37,608 nucleotides of DNA from Chthoniobacterales bacterium. Lineage in GTDB: Bacteria > Verrucomicrobiota > Verrucomicrobiia > Chthoniobacterales > UBA10450. Numbering within the stretch: the first letter of the stretch is position 1; every line of letters begins with the position of its first letter. The DNA lies in assembly GCA_013694595.1 (NCBI GenBank), contig JACDCC010000301.1, positions 1 to 37,608 on the forward strand. The letters run 5' to 3'. The notes below the pieces were generated by a model that saw only the letters and a list, made by a program, of their open reading frames with translations, did no database searches and had not been told where the DNA came from. The position numbers and the translations under genes are program-made. Shown piece after piece: positions 1 through 8,906 of this stretch.

Positions 1-986
1 TTCGCTTTGTCGGATGATTTCTCCGGCACGAGGGCCATGCCGCCGCACTTCGGGCATTTGCCGGGACCTTTTTGCCGCACCTCCGGGTGCATCGGGCAGG
101 TGTAGATTACGTCACTTCCGGCGGCGTTCGCCGCAGCAGGCGCAACGTCAACTCCGAAGGCCACAAACTTGTCCCTGCCGCTGATCTGCGTCTGCAGGTA
201 AAATTTGTGAAAGCCGGCTTTCTCCGGCACTACGTGAAAGCGCAATTCCGGGCCGCCGCGTTCGGTGTTCGCAGTCGGTTCCGGACCGGCCGGGTGCACG
301 TGCATGACCGATTCGAGATCCTGCGGGAATGCCACCATGTGCGCGTACGCCCCCATCACAGGTTCCAGTTGCTGAAAAGGCTCGCCGCCCGCGCCGGTGA
401 CACGCACCTCCACGAGCGCTGATTCGCCGACGCGCAGCGGCTTTTTCTCGTCAGTCGACCAATCGAAGCGCAACCCGTCTGCTTCCGCAGTGATGTTTGT
501 CGTGTTCTGCGGTTTTCCGGGCGTGCCGTTTACCTTTAGCACCGCCTTTGAGTATTCCTGCGTCCTGGTTGCCACCGGCAGGAGATCGGCCCACACATGG
601 TAAGTGCCGCCGAAGCGCGGCGTGAATTCAAAGCGGTATTCACCCGGCTTCTCCGCCGGTAGCGGATGCTCGTGGTGATAGTCGGTGAGACTCTCGTCGA
701 CGATGAGCAGATGCAGCTTCTCGGTATGCGCGACGGTGAGATCGTCGAGGGTCACCGGCTTGCCGCCCGGGCCAGTGAGACGGATGACGGTGCTGGCGGT
801 TTTGCCGGCGGCGTGGTTCTCGTTAGGCAAGATCTCGCTCTTGATCGTGGCGGGGCCGGCAGATGCCTCGCCGTGGCCAGGGCCATGAGCATGGCCGTGG
901 TCGTGTTGCGCGAGCGCGATGCTGGCGGCAAGCGTCAACGCGGTGGCTGCGGCAAAAGCCGCGGAGGGCAGGTTCATTTGGATCAT
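1..986 (-). CDS. Secreted heavy-metal-binding-domain protein (C-terminal part runs off window edge)
   Basis: Manual reverse-strand translation: MIQMNLPSAAFAAATALTLAASIALAQHDHGHAHGPGHGEASAG... (signal peptide, His-rich), ending in YTCPMHPEVRQKGPGKCPKCGGMALVPEK, the heavy-metal-binding (YHS-like) CPMHP..PGKCPKCGM motif. No stop inside window, so absent from ORF track. Confidence 0.8.
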   Translation of the reverse strand, partial: MIQMNLPSAAFAAATALTLAASIALAQHDHGHAHGPGHGEASAGPATIKSEILPNENHAAGKTASTVIRLTGPGGKPVTLDDLTVAHTEKLHLLIVDESLTDYHHEHPLPAEKPGEYRFEFTPRFGGTYHVWADLLPVATRTQEYSKAVLKVNGTPGKPQNTTNITAEADGLRFDWSTDEKKPLRVGESALVEVRVTGAGGEPFQQLEPVMGAYAHMVAFPQDLESVMHVHPAGPEPTANTERGGPELRFHVVPEKAGFHKFYLQTQISGRDKFVAFGVDVAPAAANAAGSDVIYTCPMHPEVRQKGPGKCPKCGGMALVPEKSSDKA

Positions 987-1026
987 CGTTAGTAGAGTAG
1001 TGGCAGTAGTAGTTGATCGGGCAGCG

Positions 1027-1509
1027 TCAGTTCACTTGCTTCTCGAGAGCGGCGACGACCGCGTCCAGCTTCTTCAGCTCAATCCCGGCGCGCGGTTGGT
1101 TCCCGGCGTCCGCCGCGTGATGCAAAGTGTCGAGCATCTTCGTCATAGTGGTGGTCGAGCCTTGCACCCGCTCCTTCTTCTCGACCGGCACCTTGTCTGG
1201 CAGCGCTTTCGCAAGCGCGGTCATCGTTTCGGCAAGGTCGTGCACGGCTTTGAGATTCTTGCCGGTCACGGCGGCAGTGATCGCGCCGTGATGTTTCTGG
1301 ATTTCCGCGACCACGCCGGCAGCGGTTTCGGGAATCGCGACCTGAGCGGCGCCGTGGTCATGCCCCTCGTGGCCCATGGCAGCCGACGCTGCCATGAAGA
1401 CCAGGACGGATGCACTCCAGGCGGCGAGCGTAGGGACGCCCTGTCGGCGTAATCGTTTGAAGAACGGCGGAAGCATATCGGCGAATGAATTGCGGCGGTT
1501 AGATTCCAC
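1027..1509 (-). CDS. Small secreted His-rich protein of metal efflux operon
   Basis: 160 aa ORF; hydrophobic N-terminal segment then MGHEGHDHG and an Ala/Lys-rich helical body; tightly spaced with neighbours. Confidence 0.7.
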   Translation of the reverse strand: MESNRRNSFADMLPPFFKRLRRQGVPTLAAWSASVLVFMAASAAMGHEGHDHGAAQVAIPETAAGVVAEIQKHHGAITAAVTGKNLKAVHDLAETMTALAKALPDKVPVEKKERVQGSTTTMTKMLDTLHHAADAGNQPRAGIELKKLDAVVAALEKQVN

Positions 1510-1512
1510 GTG

Positions 1513-1944
1513 CTACTTCGCGGTGAGCTGCTTCTCCACCATCGCCATGGTCGCTTCGAGCGTCTTCATGCTTGATTCCACCTTCGCGAAGTCGTTTGCA
1601 TCGGCTGCGGCGTGCACCTTTTCCGAGGCAGCAATCGCATTTTTGATCGCGCCGTCGAGCCGCGCCTTGTCTGCGTCGGCGACGCCCTTCTCCTGAATGT
1701 GCTTCAGCGACGCCGCGAGTTTCTCCTGCTCGTTGTGCATCGTCTGCTGGTCCTTTGCCGCGGTGGCGGTTTGCATCGCCTTCAGCGACGCCTGTGCGCT
1801 AGTCCACGCCTCAGCGGAAGAGCCAGCCTCAGGTGCGGGCACTTTGCCATGATCATGCCCTTCATGCGCACGGATGCTGGCGAGCGGCAGTGCACAAATG
1901 ACAAGGAGCGAAACGGAAACAGTTTTGAACAGTGATGATTTCAT
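1513..1944 (-). CDS. Small secreted His-rich helical protein of metal efflux operon
   Basis: ORF 1513..2097; likely start MKSSLFKTVSVSLLVICALPLASIRAHEGHDHGK at 1944, which avoids overlap with the RND gene. Confidence 0.7.
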   Translation of the reverse strand: MKSSLFKTVSVSLLVICALPLASIRAHEGHDHGKVPAPEAGSSAEAWTSAQASLKAMQTATAAKDQQTMHNEQEKLAASLKHIQEKGVADADKARLDGAIKNAIAASEKVHAAADANDFAKVESSMKTLEATMAMVEKQLTAK

Positions 1945-1988
1945 GTGGTTAATGTGTGACAGCGGGAAGCTCTGCGGTATTCGATTTG

Positions 1989-4900
1989 TCAGGTGTGCAA
2001 CACCGCTTCCTCGTGAGGTGTTACAGGAAAGTCGTGCGTGGCAGTGCGGGTTGAGGAGGAGATGGATCGTTCGGCACTTGCGCGTCCGAATCGCCAAAAG
2101 ACAAGCGGCGTGACAATAAAATCGAGCAGTGTGCTCGTGAAGATACCGCTGAAGATCACCACCGCGACCGGGTGCAGGATTTCGCGGCCCGGTTCGTCGG
2201 CGGCGATGATTAATGGAATCAGCGCGAGACCGGCGGTGAGCGCGGTCATCAGCACCGGCACGAGTCGTTCCTGAGTGCCGCGCACAACCATCTCCTTGGT
2301 GAATTTCTCGCCCTCTTCACGCATGAGGTGCAGATAGTGCGAAATCATCATGATGCCGTTGCGCGATGCGATGCCCGCGAGCGTAATGAAGCCGACCATC
2401 GTGGCGATCGACATCGTGCCGCCCATCCACCAGACACCGGCGATGGAACCGATCACCGCCATGGGAATGTTCAACATGATCTGCACGGCGAACATCGCGC
2501 TTTTGAAATGCGCGTAGAGCACCACGAACACCCCAAGCAGCGAGATCACGCTCAGGATCGCGATCAACTTTGACGCCGATGCCTGGCTCTCGAATTGTCC
2601 GCCGTACGTGACGTAGTAGCCGGGTGGAAGCGCAAGTTTGTCAGAGATTTGCTGCTGCAATTCCTGCACCGCTCCCACGAGATCGCGACCGGAGACATTC
2701 GCCGCGATGTAGATGCGGCGCTGCACGCCCTCGCGGTTGATCTGGTTCGGACCCTTCGCTTCCTGCACCGTCGCCAGCTGACTCAGCGGGAGCACGACAT
2801 TGGTTTCGGTATCGACCGGAATCGCGCGGATCGCATCTGCGTCGTTCCGCGCCTCGTCCGTCAGGCGCAACACCACGTCAAACGTGCGGCTTCCTTCCAG
2901 GATCTGCGACACCGTCCGTCCCTGCATCGCGAGCTCCGCATAATCGGCCACTTCGCCGACCATCACTCCGTGCCGTCGAGCCTGGTCGCGGTCGATGTTG
3001 ACGTGCAGCTGCGGGATCATCACGAGGCGTTCGGCGAAGATATCGACCATGCCGGGAATGGTCTTCATGAGCTCCTCAACCTCACCGGCTTTTTGACGCA
3101 GGATGTTGAGATCCTGACCGAAAATCTTGACCGCGATCTGAGCGCGAACACCGGAGAGCAAATGATCGATGCGATGCGAAATTGGCTGGCCGAGGCTGAT
3201 GGTGATGCCCGGGATTTGATCGAGGCGCCGGCGGATGTCGTTGAGAATTTCCTCACGATCGCGTTCCGAATGGCGCAGCTCGGCGTCGATCTCGGAGTAG
3301 TGCACGCCCTCGGCGTGCTCATCGAGCTCTGCGCGTCCCGTCCGGCGGCCGACTTTTTTCACTTCCGGCACCTGCATGACGATGCGCTCAGCGAGCGAGG
3401 CGATGCGGTTCGACTCGGTGAGCGATGTGCTCGGCGGCACAAACACATTGATCGTGAGGCTGCCTTCATTGAATGGCGGCAGGAATTCCCGGCCGAAAAA
3501 AGGCACGGTCGCGAGCGCACCGAGGACCACGAGCGCGAAGGTGACGAGCACGACATTTGATCTTGGAAACCCCCACGCGAGCAGGCGCGCGACGAGGGTC
3601 TTCACGCCCCGCACCAGGGCGGAATCCTTCGCGTTCTTCATCCGCTTCATCTTCGGCAGGAGGTAGGAACAAAGCGCCGGCGTCACCGTCAGGGACACAA
3701 ACAACGACGCGATAATGCTGGTGATGTAGGCGATGCCGAGCGGCGCGAAGATGCGCCCTTCGATGCCGCCAAGCGCAAACAGCGGCACAAACACCAGCAC
3801 GACGACCGCGGTCGCGATGACAATGGAATTGCGGACTTCACTCGAAGCGCGAAAGACGACTTCCAGCGCCGGCCGCGGGTTCGCGAGTTGACGGTTTTCG
3901 CGCAACCGGCGAAAGACGTTTTCGACGTCGACGATCGAGTCGTCGACGAGCTCACCGATTGCCACCGCGAGGCCGCCGAGCGTCATCGTATTGATCGAGA
4001 TCTTGAAGTACTGAAACACGAGCATCGTCACCAGCAGCGAGAGCGGGATGGCCGTGAGCGTGATGAATGTGGTGCGGATGTTGAGCAGAAACAGGAACAG
4101 GATAATGACGACGAAAATGGCGCCATCGCGCAGCGCGACTTCAATGTTGTGGATCGCATTCTGGATGAACGTGCTCTGGCGGAAAATTCCGCTGTGGATC
4201 TTCACCCCCTCCGGCAGACCCGCCTGCAGATTCTCCAGCTCCCGCTCGATCTGCGCCGTCAGCTCAGGGGTGTCTGCGCCGGGCTGCTTTTGAATCGAGA
4301 GGATGACGGCCGGCGCGCCGTCCACGCCTGCATCGCCGCGTTTCGCGAGCGGCCCGCCGAGGCGCACATCGGCGACCTGCCCGAGCGTCAACGCGGCGCC
4401 GTTCTCGCGCTTCACCGGGATCACTGAATTACGCAAGTCTTCGAGGCTGTTCACGCGCGCAAGGTTGCGGATCAGACCTTCGGTGTAAGTGCCGAGCAGA
4501 AACCCGCCCGTCGAATTCACGTTCGCGTTCTTCGCCGCTTCTTCGACATCGTGGAGCGAGACGTTGAAGTTCCGCAGTTTGAACGGGTCGACCAGGATCT
4601 GGTATTGCTTCAGCTCGCCCCCAATGACGGTGATCTGCGACAATCCCGGCACCGAAAGTAATCGCTGCCGGATTTCCCAGTCGGCGATCGTCCGCAGATC
4701 CATCGGCGTGACCTCCGGATTTTCGCTCGTTAGGCCGACGAGCATGATCTCGCCCATGATCGAGCTGATCGGCGCGAGGACCGGCTTCGCCGCGGGCGGG
4801 AGTTGTTCCGCCACCTGTTGCAGCCGTTCCGTGACGATCTGGCGCGCGACGTAGATGTCCTGCTCAAACCCGAACTCCACGAAGACGATGCTGAGTCCCA

Positions 4901-5162
4901 CCGACGAAACGGAGCGCACGCGCTGCACGCCGGACGCGCCATTCATCGCCGACTCGATCGGGAACGTGACGAGTGACTCCACCTCTTCCGGCGCGAGCCC
5001 GCCCGACTCGGTGAAGATGGTCACTGTCGGCCGGTTTAAGTCAGGGAAGACGTCGACCGGCAGCTTCGTGACAGCGTAGCCGCCGTAGGCCGCCAGCAGC
5101 ACCGCAAACGCCACGACGAAGAGGCGATTCCGAAGCGAGAACTGAATGATCCGGTCGAACAT
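1989..5162 (-). CDS. Heavy-metal efflux RND permease, CusA/CzcA family
   Basis: 1057 aa; MFDRIIQFSLRNRLFVVAFAVLLAAYGGYAVTKLPVDVFPDLNRPTVTIFTESGGLAPEEVESLVTFPIE is typical of HME-RND pumps; TM4 motif AIGELVDDSIVDVENVFRRLREN. Confidence 0.95.
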   Translation of the reverse strand: MFDRIIQFSLRNRLFVVAFAVLLAAYGGYAVTKLPVDVFPDLNRPTVTIFTESGGLAPEEVESLVTFPIESAMNGASGVQRVRSVSSVGLSIVFVEFGFEQDIYVARQIVTERLQQVAEQLPPAAKPVLAPISSIMGEIMLVGLTSENPEVTPMDLRTIADWEIRQRLLSVPGLSQITVIGGELKQYQILVDPFKLRNFNVSLHDVEEAAKNANVNSTGGFLLGTYTEGLIRNLARVNSLEDLRNSVIPVKRENGAALTLGQVADVRLGGPLAKRGDAGVDGAPAVILSIQKQPGADTPELTAQIERELENLQAGLPEGVKIHSGIFRQSTFIQNAIHNIEVALRDGAIFVVIILFLFLLNIRTTFITLTAIPLSLLVTMLVFQYFKISINTMTLGGLAVAIGELVDDSIVDVENVFRRLRENRQLANPRPALEVVFRASSEVRNSIVIATAVVVLVFVPLFALGGIEGRIFAPLGIAYITSIIASLFVSLTVTPALCSYLLPKMKRMKNAKDSALVRGVKTLVARLLAWGFPRSNVVLVTFALVVLGALATVPFFGREFLPPFNEGSLTINVFVPPSTSLTESNRIASLAERIVMQVPEVKKVGRRTGRAELDEHAEGVHYSEIDAELRHSERDREEILNDIRRRLDQIPGITISLGQPISHRIDHLLSGVRAQIAVKIFGQDLNILRQKAGEVEELMKTIPGMVDIFAERLVMIPQLHVNIDRDQARRHGVMVGEVADYAELAMQGRTVSQILEGSRTFDVVLRLTDEARNDADAIRAIPVDTETNVVLPLSQLATVQEAKGPNQINREGVQRRIYIAANVSGRDLVGAVQELQQQISDKLALPPGYYVTYGGQFESQASASKLIAILSVISLLGVFVVLYAHFKSAMFAVQIMLNIPMAVIGSIAGVWWMGGTMSIATMVGFITLAGIASRNGIMMISHYLHLMREEGEKFTKEMVVRGTQERLVPVLMTALTAGLALIPLIIAADEPGREILHPVAVVIFSGIFTSTLLDFIVTPLVFWRFGRASAERSISSSTRTATHDFPVTPHEEAVLHT

Positions 5163-5220
5163 CGGTTAATCGACGGCGCGTGCGTCGCGCCGCCGCCAAA
5201 CAGCGTGGGTGGTGACCACA

Positions 5221-5381
5221 CCTTCCGGGTAGCGCACGCGTCTCGCGTGCTGGCGACTGCGTCCCGCAGTCGCGAACTTTCCGGTCCGCGCACGCAAGCC
5301 AGCTCGCGTGGACGTAGAATGCACAACTTCGTTCCGGTGAAACACCGGAACCAGCACGCGGGACGCGTGCGCTCCCCAGGC
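5221..5381. repeat. Extragenic REP/BIME-like cluster of five hairpins
   Basis: GCACGCG-TCT-CGCGTGC (5234-5250), GCGACTGCG-TCC-CGCAGTCGC (5253-5273), CACGCAAGC-CA-GCTCGCGTG (5291-5310, one mismatch), GTTCCGGTG-AAA-CACCGGAAC (5331-5351), GCACGCG-GGA-CGCGTGC (5354-5370). Outer hairpins are near-identical inverted copies (AGCGCACGCGTYTCGCGTGCTGG type). Confidence 0.8.
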
Positions 5382-5436
5382 GTGGGAGTCGGAGCCGTGT
5401 CTTGCCGCGAACGCGCGATTGTTATATCCATGACGC

Positions 5437-5685
5437 GTGAGCGCCGTCGAAGAGATCGAAGATGCGATCAGGAAATTGCCCGCCGACGAGCGCGCACGGC
5501 TTGCGGAATCACTCCCGAAGCTCATTCCTGAATTGGACGGCGACGCGTATTGGGAGGCGATCATTCGTGATCCACGCCCACGGCCTGCTCTGACGGCTCT
5601 GTTAAATGAAGTGGACGCTGCGTACCGCGAGAACCCGGAGCAGTTTCCTTTGCTGTCAGAAGAGGAATTCGACAAGCACGAGTGA
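5437..5685 (+). CDS. Orphan addiction-module antitoxin-like small acidic protein
   Basis: 82 aa MSAVEEIEDAIRKLPADERARLAESLPKLIPEL...; resembles the N-terminus of putative addiction-module component/antitoxin proteins; only plus-strand ORF within a minus-strand operon; no adjacent toxin ORF seen. Confidence 0.55.
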   Translation: MSAVEEIEDAIRKLPADERARLAESLPKLIPELDGDAYWEAIIRDPRPRPALTALLNEVDAAYRENPEQFPLLSEEEFDKHE

Positions 5686-5737
5686 GTTCTTAAGGCGCCG
5701 ACATCCATCGGACATTGCGCCTCTGAGGTGGCGAGCA

Positions 5738-6859
5738 TCACGGCAAAGTTCCTCCTGCTTTAGTTCGCTCCTCGGATAGTGCGACAGCATCCGGTGCATC
5801 AGGGGCGGGGCGCCGCAGCAAAATTCCAAAAACCACTCCGCCCGCGATGAACGCGCCGAGCGCCCATAGCCACGGGGACGCGTGTTTGTGTTCCGGGGAA
5901 GCAGCGTCAGCCGCAGGCATTTTTTCTTCCTCCGGCTTCTTCGCCGTGGTTGCGAATTGCAGCTGATAATTGCCCTGCGTGACGACTTTCTCGCCCGGCA
6001 GAACGCCTTCGACAATCTCCACCTGATCGCCAGCTTTCATGCCGGTGACGACGTTCCGCCGCTCGAACGTCTTCTCGTCCGTCTGTACAAAGACGAAAAG
6101 GTTGCCGAGATCGCCGAGCACCGCGCGGGTTGGAACTGCCACAACTTCCTGCGCTTCACCAACGCCGATCGTCGCTGACGCCTGCATGTTCGGCCGCAGC
6201 TTCAGTTCGCGATTCTCGAGCAGCACATAGACTTCGAACGTCCCGCTTTCGCGCTCCAAGCCGACATCAAGGCGCTGCACCTTTCCTTCGAACGGCTCAT
6301 TCGGAAAGACCTGCACGGTCACGCGCGCCGGATCGCCAACTTTGATCGCGGAAAGGTCCGGACCTTCGAAGGTCATGGCCCGCGCCAGCACCTGCGAGTA
6401 ATCGGCCACCTCCATCAGCACAGTTTCAGGTCGGAGCGCCTGTCCGAGGCTCGCGTCCTGTCGCACGACGAACGCATCGATCGGCGACTTCAGGATTACT
6501 GGCGGATTGCCGACCGTCAGCGGATCGAAACGCAGCAGTGGCTGACCCGCCGTTACGCGATCGCCCAGTTTCACCATGATCTCGGCCACTCGACCTTCCG
6601 TGCGCGCCGAGATTTTCGCCTGTCGCTCCGGCAAACCTTCGATGCGTGCCGCCATCTGCAGACTGCGCTGCAAAGGCGCGGGATTCGCTTCGACCGTCTG
6701 CACGCCGAGATTGCGGATCGCCGCGTCGGTCAGCTCGATCGGGCCAAATGACGCCGCGTCTTCGCCTTCGGGGCCGTGCACGTGGCCCTCGTGTGCGAAT
6801 GCTGCCGTCGCGAGACCGAAGACTCCGCAAACCGCGATGATCGCGAATTTCATGTTCAT
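5738..6859 (-). CDS. Efflux RND transporter periplasmic adaptor (HlyD/CusB/CzcB-like)
   Basis: 373 aa; signal peptide, His-rich AHEGHVHGPEGED, ARTEGRVAEIMVKLGDRVTAGQPLLRF lipoyl/HlyD region, GLERESGTFEVYVLLENRELKLRPNMQASATI beta-barrel, C-terminal TM. Confidence 0.93.
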   Translation of the reverse strand: MNMKFAIIAVCGVFGLATAAFAHEGHVHGPEGEDAASFGPIELTDAAIRNLGVQTVEANPAPLQRSLQMAARIEGLPERQAKISARTEGRVAEIMVKLGDRVTAGQPLLRFDPLTVGNPPVILKSPIDAFVVRQDASLGQALRPETVLMEVADYSQVLARAMTFEGPDLSAIKVGDPARVTVQVFPNEPFEGKVQRLDVGLERESGTFEVYVLLENRELKLRPNMQASATIGVGEAQEVVAVPTRAVLGDLGNLFVFVQTDEKTFERRNVVTGMKAGDQVEIVEGVLPGEKVVTQGNYQLQFATTAKKPEEEKMPAADAASPEHKHASPWLWALGAFIAGGVVFGILLRRPAPDAPDAVALSEERTKAGGTLP

Positions 6860-8154
6860 TATTTGCTGCTCCTGGTTGGCGCGGCGGTTCGCACTTCTTC
6901 AATGCGGCCGCCGATCAGTTGCTCAAGTTGCGTGCGCGCGGAGAGCGCCTCGACCGCATACTCGAATGCCTTCTCCTGTGCCTCGACGAGGCTCTTCTGC
7001 ACTTCGAAAAGCTGAAGCGTTGTCGCCTGACCGGCACGGAATTGCGCCAGCGTCGCATCGTAGGCTGCGCGGTAGGCGGGGATCACCTGATCGCGAAACG
7101 CATCCGCACGCGCCTGCAGATTGAGCACCTGCTGGCGACGCGCGCCGATCGTTCGCGCGAGGCCAACGCGATCGAATGACTCCAGCTCGCGATCCGCAGC
7201 TTCGAGCGCGCCGCGGGCACGCGTGAGTTCACCCTGATTGCGGTCCCAAATTGGAATGCGCCCCGCGATTGTGACGCCGAATCCCGCCTCATCGTTTCGG
7301 CTGCCATAGTTTGTCACGATGCCAGGCGCGAACTCTGGAAAGACTGCATCCGCGCGGGCCACCATCAGATTTTTGGCCGCTGCCTGCCGGCGCGCCAACG
7401 CGATGCGCCGGATGCCTGAGCGACTTTCCGCGAAGGCGGCGAGCGAGACGGTGGATGGAACCGCGCCGAACGATGGGCGGGCGAGCTGCAGCTCGGCGGA
7501 TCCGATGCCCGTCGCGCGGCCAAGTTCTGCCTGCGCCCCTGCGCGCTCGCCGCGGACGGCGAGCAGTTCCGCCGCGAAGCGCGCTGTCTCAGCCTCGAAG
7601 ACACTGCGCTGTGAGACGTTGCTTTGTCCGGCGGCGAGCTGCTCCTCGATCGTAGCCAGCACGTCGTCAGCCTGCGCGCGTGCGCCGGCCAGGAGAGTGG
7701 CGCGTTCCTGCAGCGCCCAAGCTCGGTAGTAGACAAGTGCGGTGTTGTTGAGGACGCGAAGGACGTCAGCTTGTTGGTCCAGATTTGCCGCTGCTCGCAG
7801 AGCGGACGCATACGTCCTCCGTAATCCGAAGTCTGAAGGGCGTAGCGGCTGTTCGAGCTCGAACTCGACTTCGCCACCGTCGCCCTCGCGCTCCGACGTA
7901 TATCCGCGGGTGACCTTGAACGCCGGATTCAACTTCACCTCTGCCTCGATCGCGCGACCAAGCTTGTCGGCCAAAGCCGCACCGAGTTGCGCGATCTCTG
8001 GGTTGTAGCGGAGAGACCGCTGCAGAGCCTCCGCCAGCGTTAGAGTGGCGCTTCCACGCCGTGGCGAGGAGGTGACTGCCACCTGCGCCGCAGCGCTTCC
8101 ATGCCAGCCGCCGAGCAGCGACAGAATGAGGAGCAGTTTGAAAGTTCGAGTCAT
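6859..8154 (-). CDS. TolC-family outer membrane efflux protein (CusC/CzcC-like)
   Basis: ORF 6859..8235, likely start MTRTFKLLLILSLLGG at 8154; LTLAEALQRSLRYNPEIAQLGA...RIPIWDRNQGELTRARGALEAADRELESF are TolC/OEP features; 1-nt start/stop junction with adaptor. Confidence 0.92.
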   Translation of the reverse strand: MTRTFKLLLILSLLGGWHGSAAAQVAVTSSPRRGSATLTLAEALQRSLRYNPEIAQLGAALADKLGRAIEAEVKLNPAFKVTRGYTSEREGDGGEVEFELEQPLRPSDFGLRRTYASALRAAANLDQQADVLRVLNNTALVYYRAWALQERATLLAGARAQADDVLATIEEQLAAGQSNVSQRSVFEAETARFAAELLAVRGERAGAQAELGRATGIGSAELQLARPSFGAVPSTVSLAAFAESRSGIRRIALARRQAAAKNLMVARADAVFPEFAPGIVTNYGSRNDEAGFGVTIAGRIPIWDRNQGELTRARGALEAADRELESFDRVGLARTIGARRQQVLNLQARADAFRDQVIPAYRAAYDATLAQFRAGQATTLQLFEVQKSLVEAQEKAFEYAVEALSARTQLEQLIGGRIEEVRTAAPTRSSK

Positions 8155-8256
8155 GTAAATTGGTGTCAGTAACAAGGCGAGGGGAACGCAGGTGCAGAGC
8201 GCACCGGCAAAACGACGAACTGCACAACCCTGCAAAACGCAGGAATGCGCAGCGGG

Positions 8257-8727
8257 TTACACCGAGAAGGGCGGAGCGTGAGCGAGAAGGCTCCGCTGAA
8301 GGACGGACTCTGCGAACGAGACGATCACCGGCGGCCCGGTGTCGAGTTCGCAGATCGGGGCGTCGTGGTGTGTGCCCGACGAACCGAAATCGCTGCCGAG
8401 GTAATCCGTGGCGAGAAAAAAAGCGGCATCGTAGCTGATGAGATTCTTCGCGAGCGCGAGCGGCGGCGCGGAAAGCGCGTCGCAGCATCTCGAACCGTCG
8501 CACTCGCCACCTTGCTCTTTCTCCACTGGGGCTTCCTGTGAGCCGCCGCAGTGGCTGTGCTCCGACGTCGCTGCAACTGGCTTTGGCAAGATACCGGCGA
8601 GGGCGCAGTGATTAGACGCGACGAGCCACGCGGCGAGAGCCACGAGAGATACCGCCGCGCTGAAGAGGCGCGTCATTGGCCGCTGCTTCACAGGGTATTT
8701 AGTCACGGAACAATGGCTTCTGTTCAA
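8257..8727 (-). CDS. Hypothetical secreted Cys/His-rich protein, first gene of metal operon
   Basis: 156 aa; hydrophobic N-terminus then SEHSHCGG...GGECDGSRCCDALSAPPLALAKNLIS; divergent from 8907 gene, co-directional with efflux genes. Confidence 0.6.
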   Translation of the reverse strand: MNRSHCSVTKYPVKQRPMTRLFSAAVSLVALAAWLVASNHCALAGILPKPVAATSEHSHCGGSQEAPVEKEQGGECDGSRCCDALSAPPLALAKNLISYDAAFFLATDYLGSDFGSSGTHHDAPICELDTGPPVIVSFAESVLQRSLLAHAPPFSV

Positions 8728-8906
8728 CCTTTATCTTGGCACCTGTCGTTAGTCCGCCATTCACGGGCGCCTCGTGCGCTGCGGCCAGGGTCGCATATCG
8801 GCCGCGCGGTTTCGGCTGACTTTGGAACCCGGCGAGACTCGACTGCGGCATGCACATCCGCTAGCAATTCGGCGCCGTCTGCCGACCAGGCAACGAACAA
8901 CGAGAG

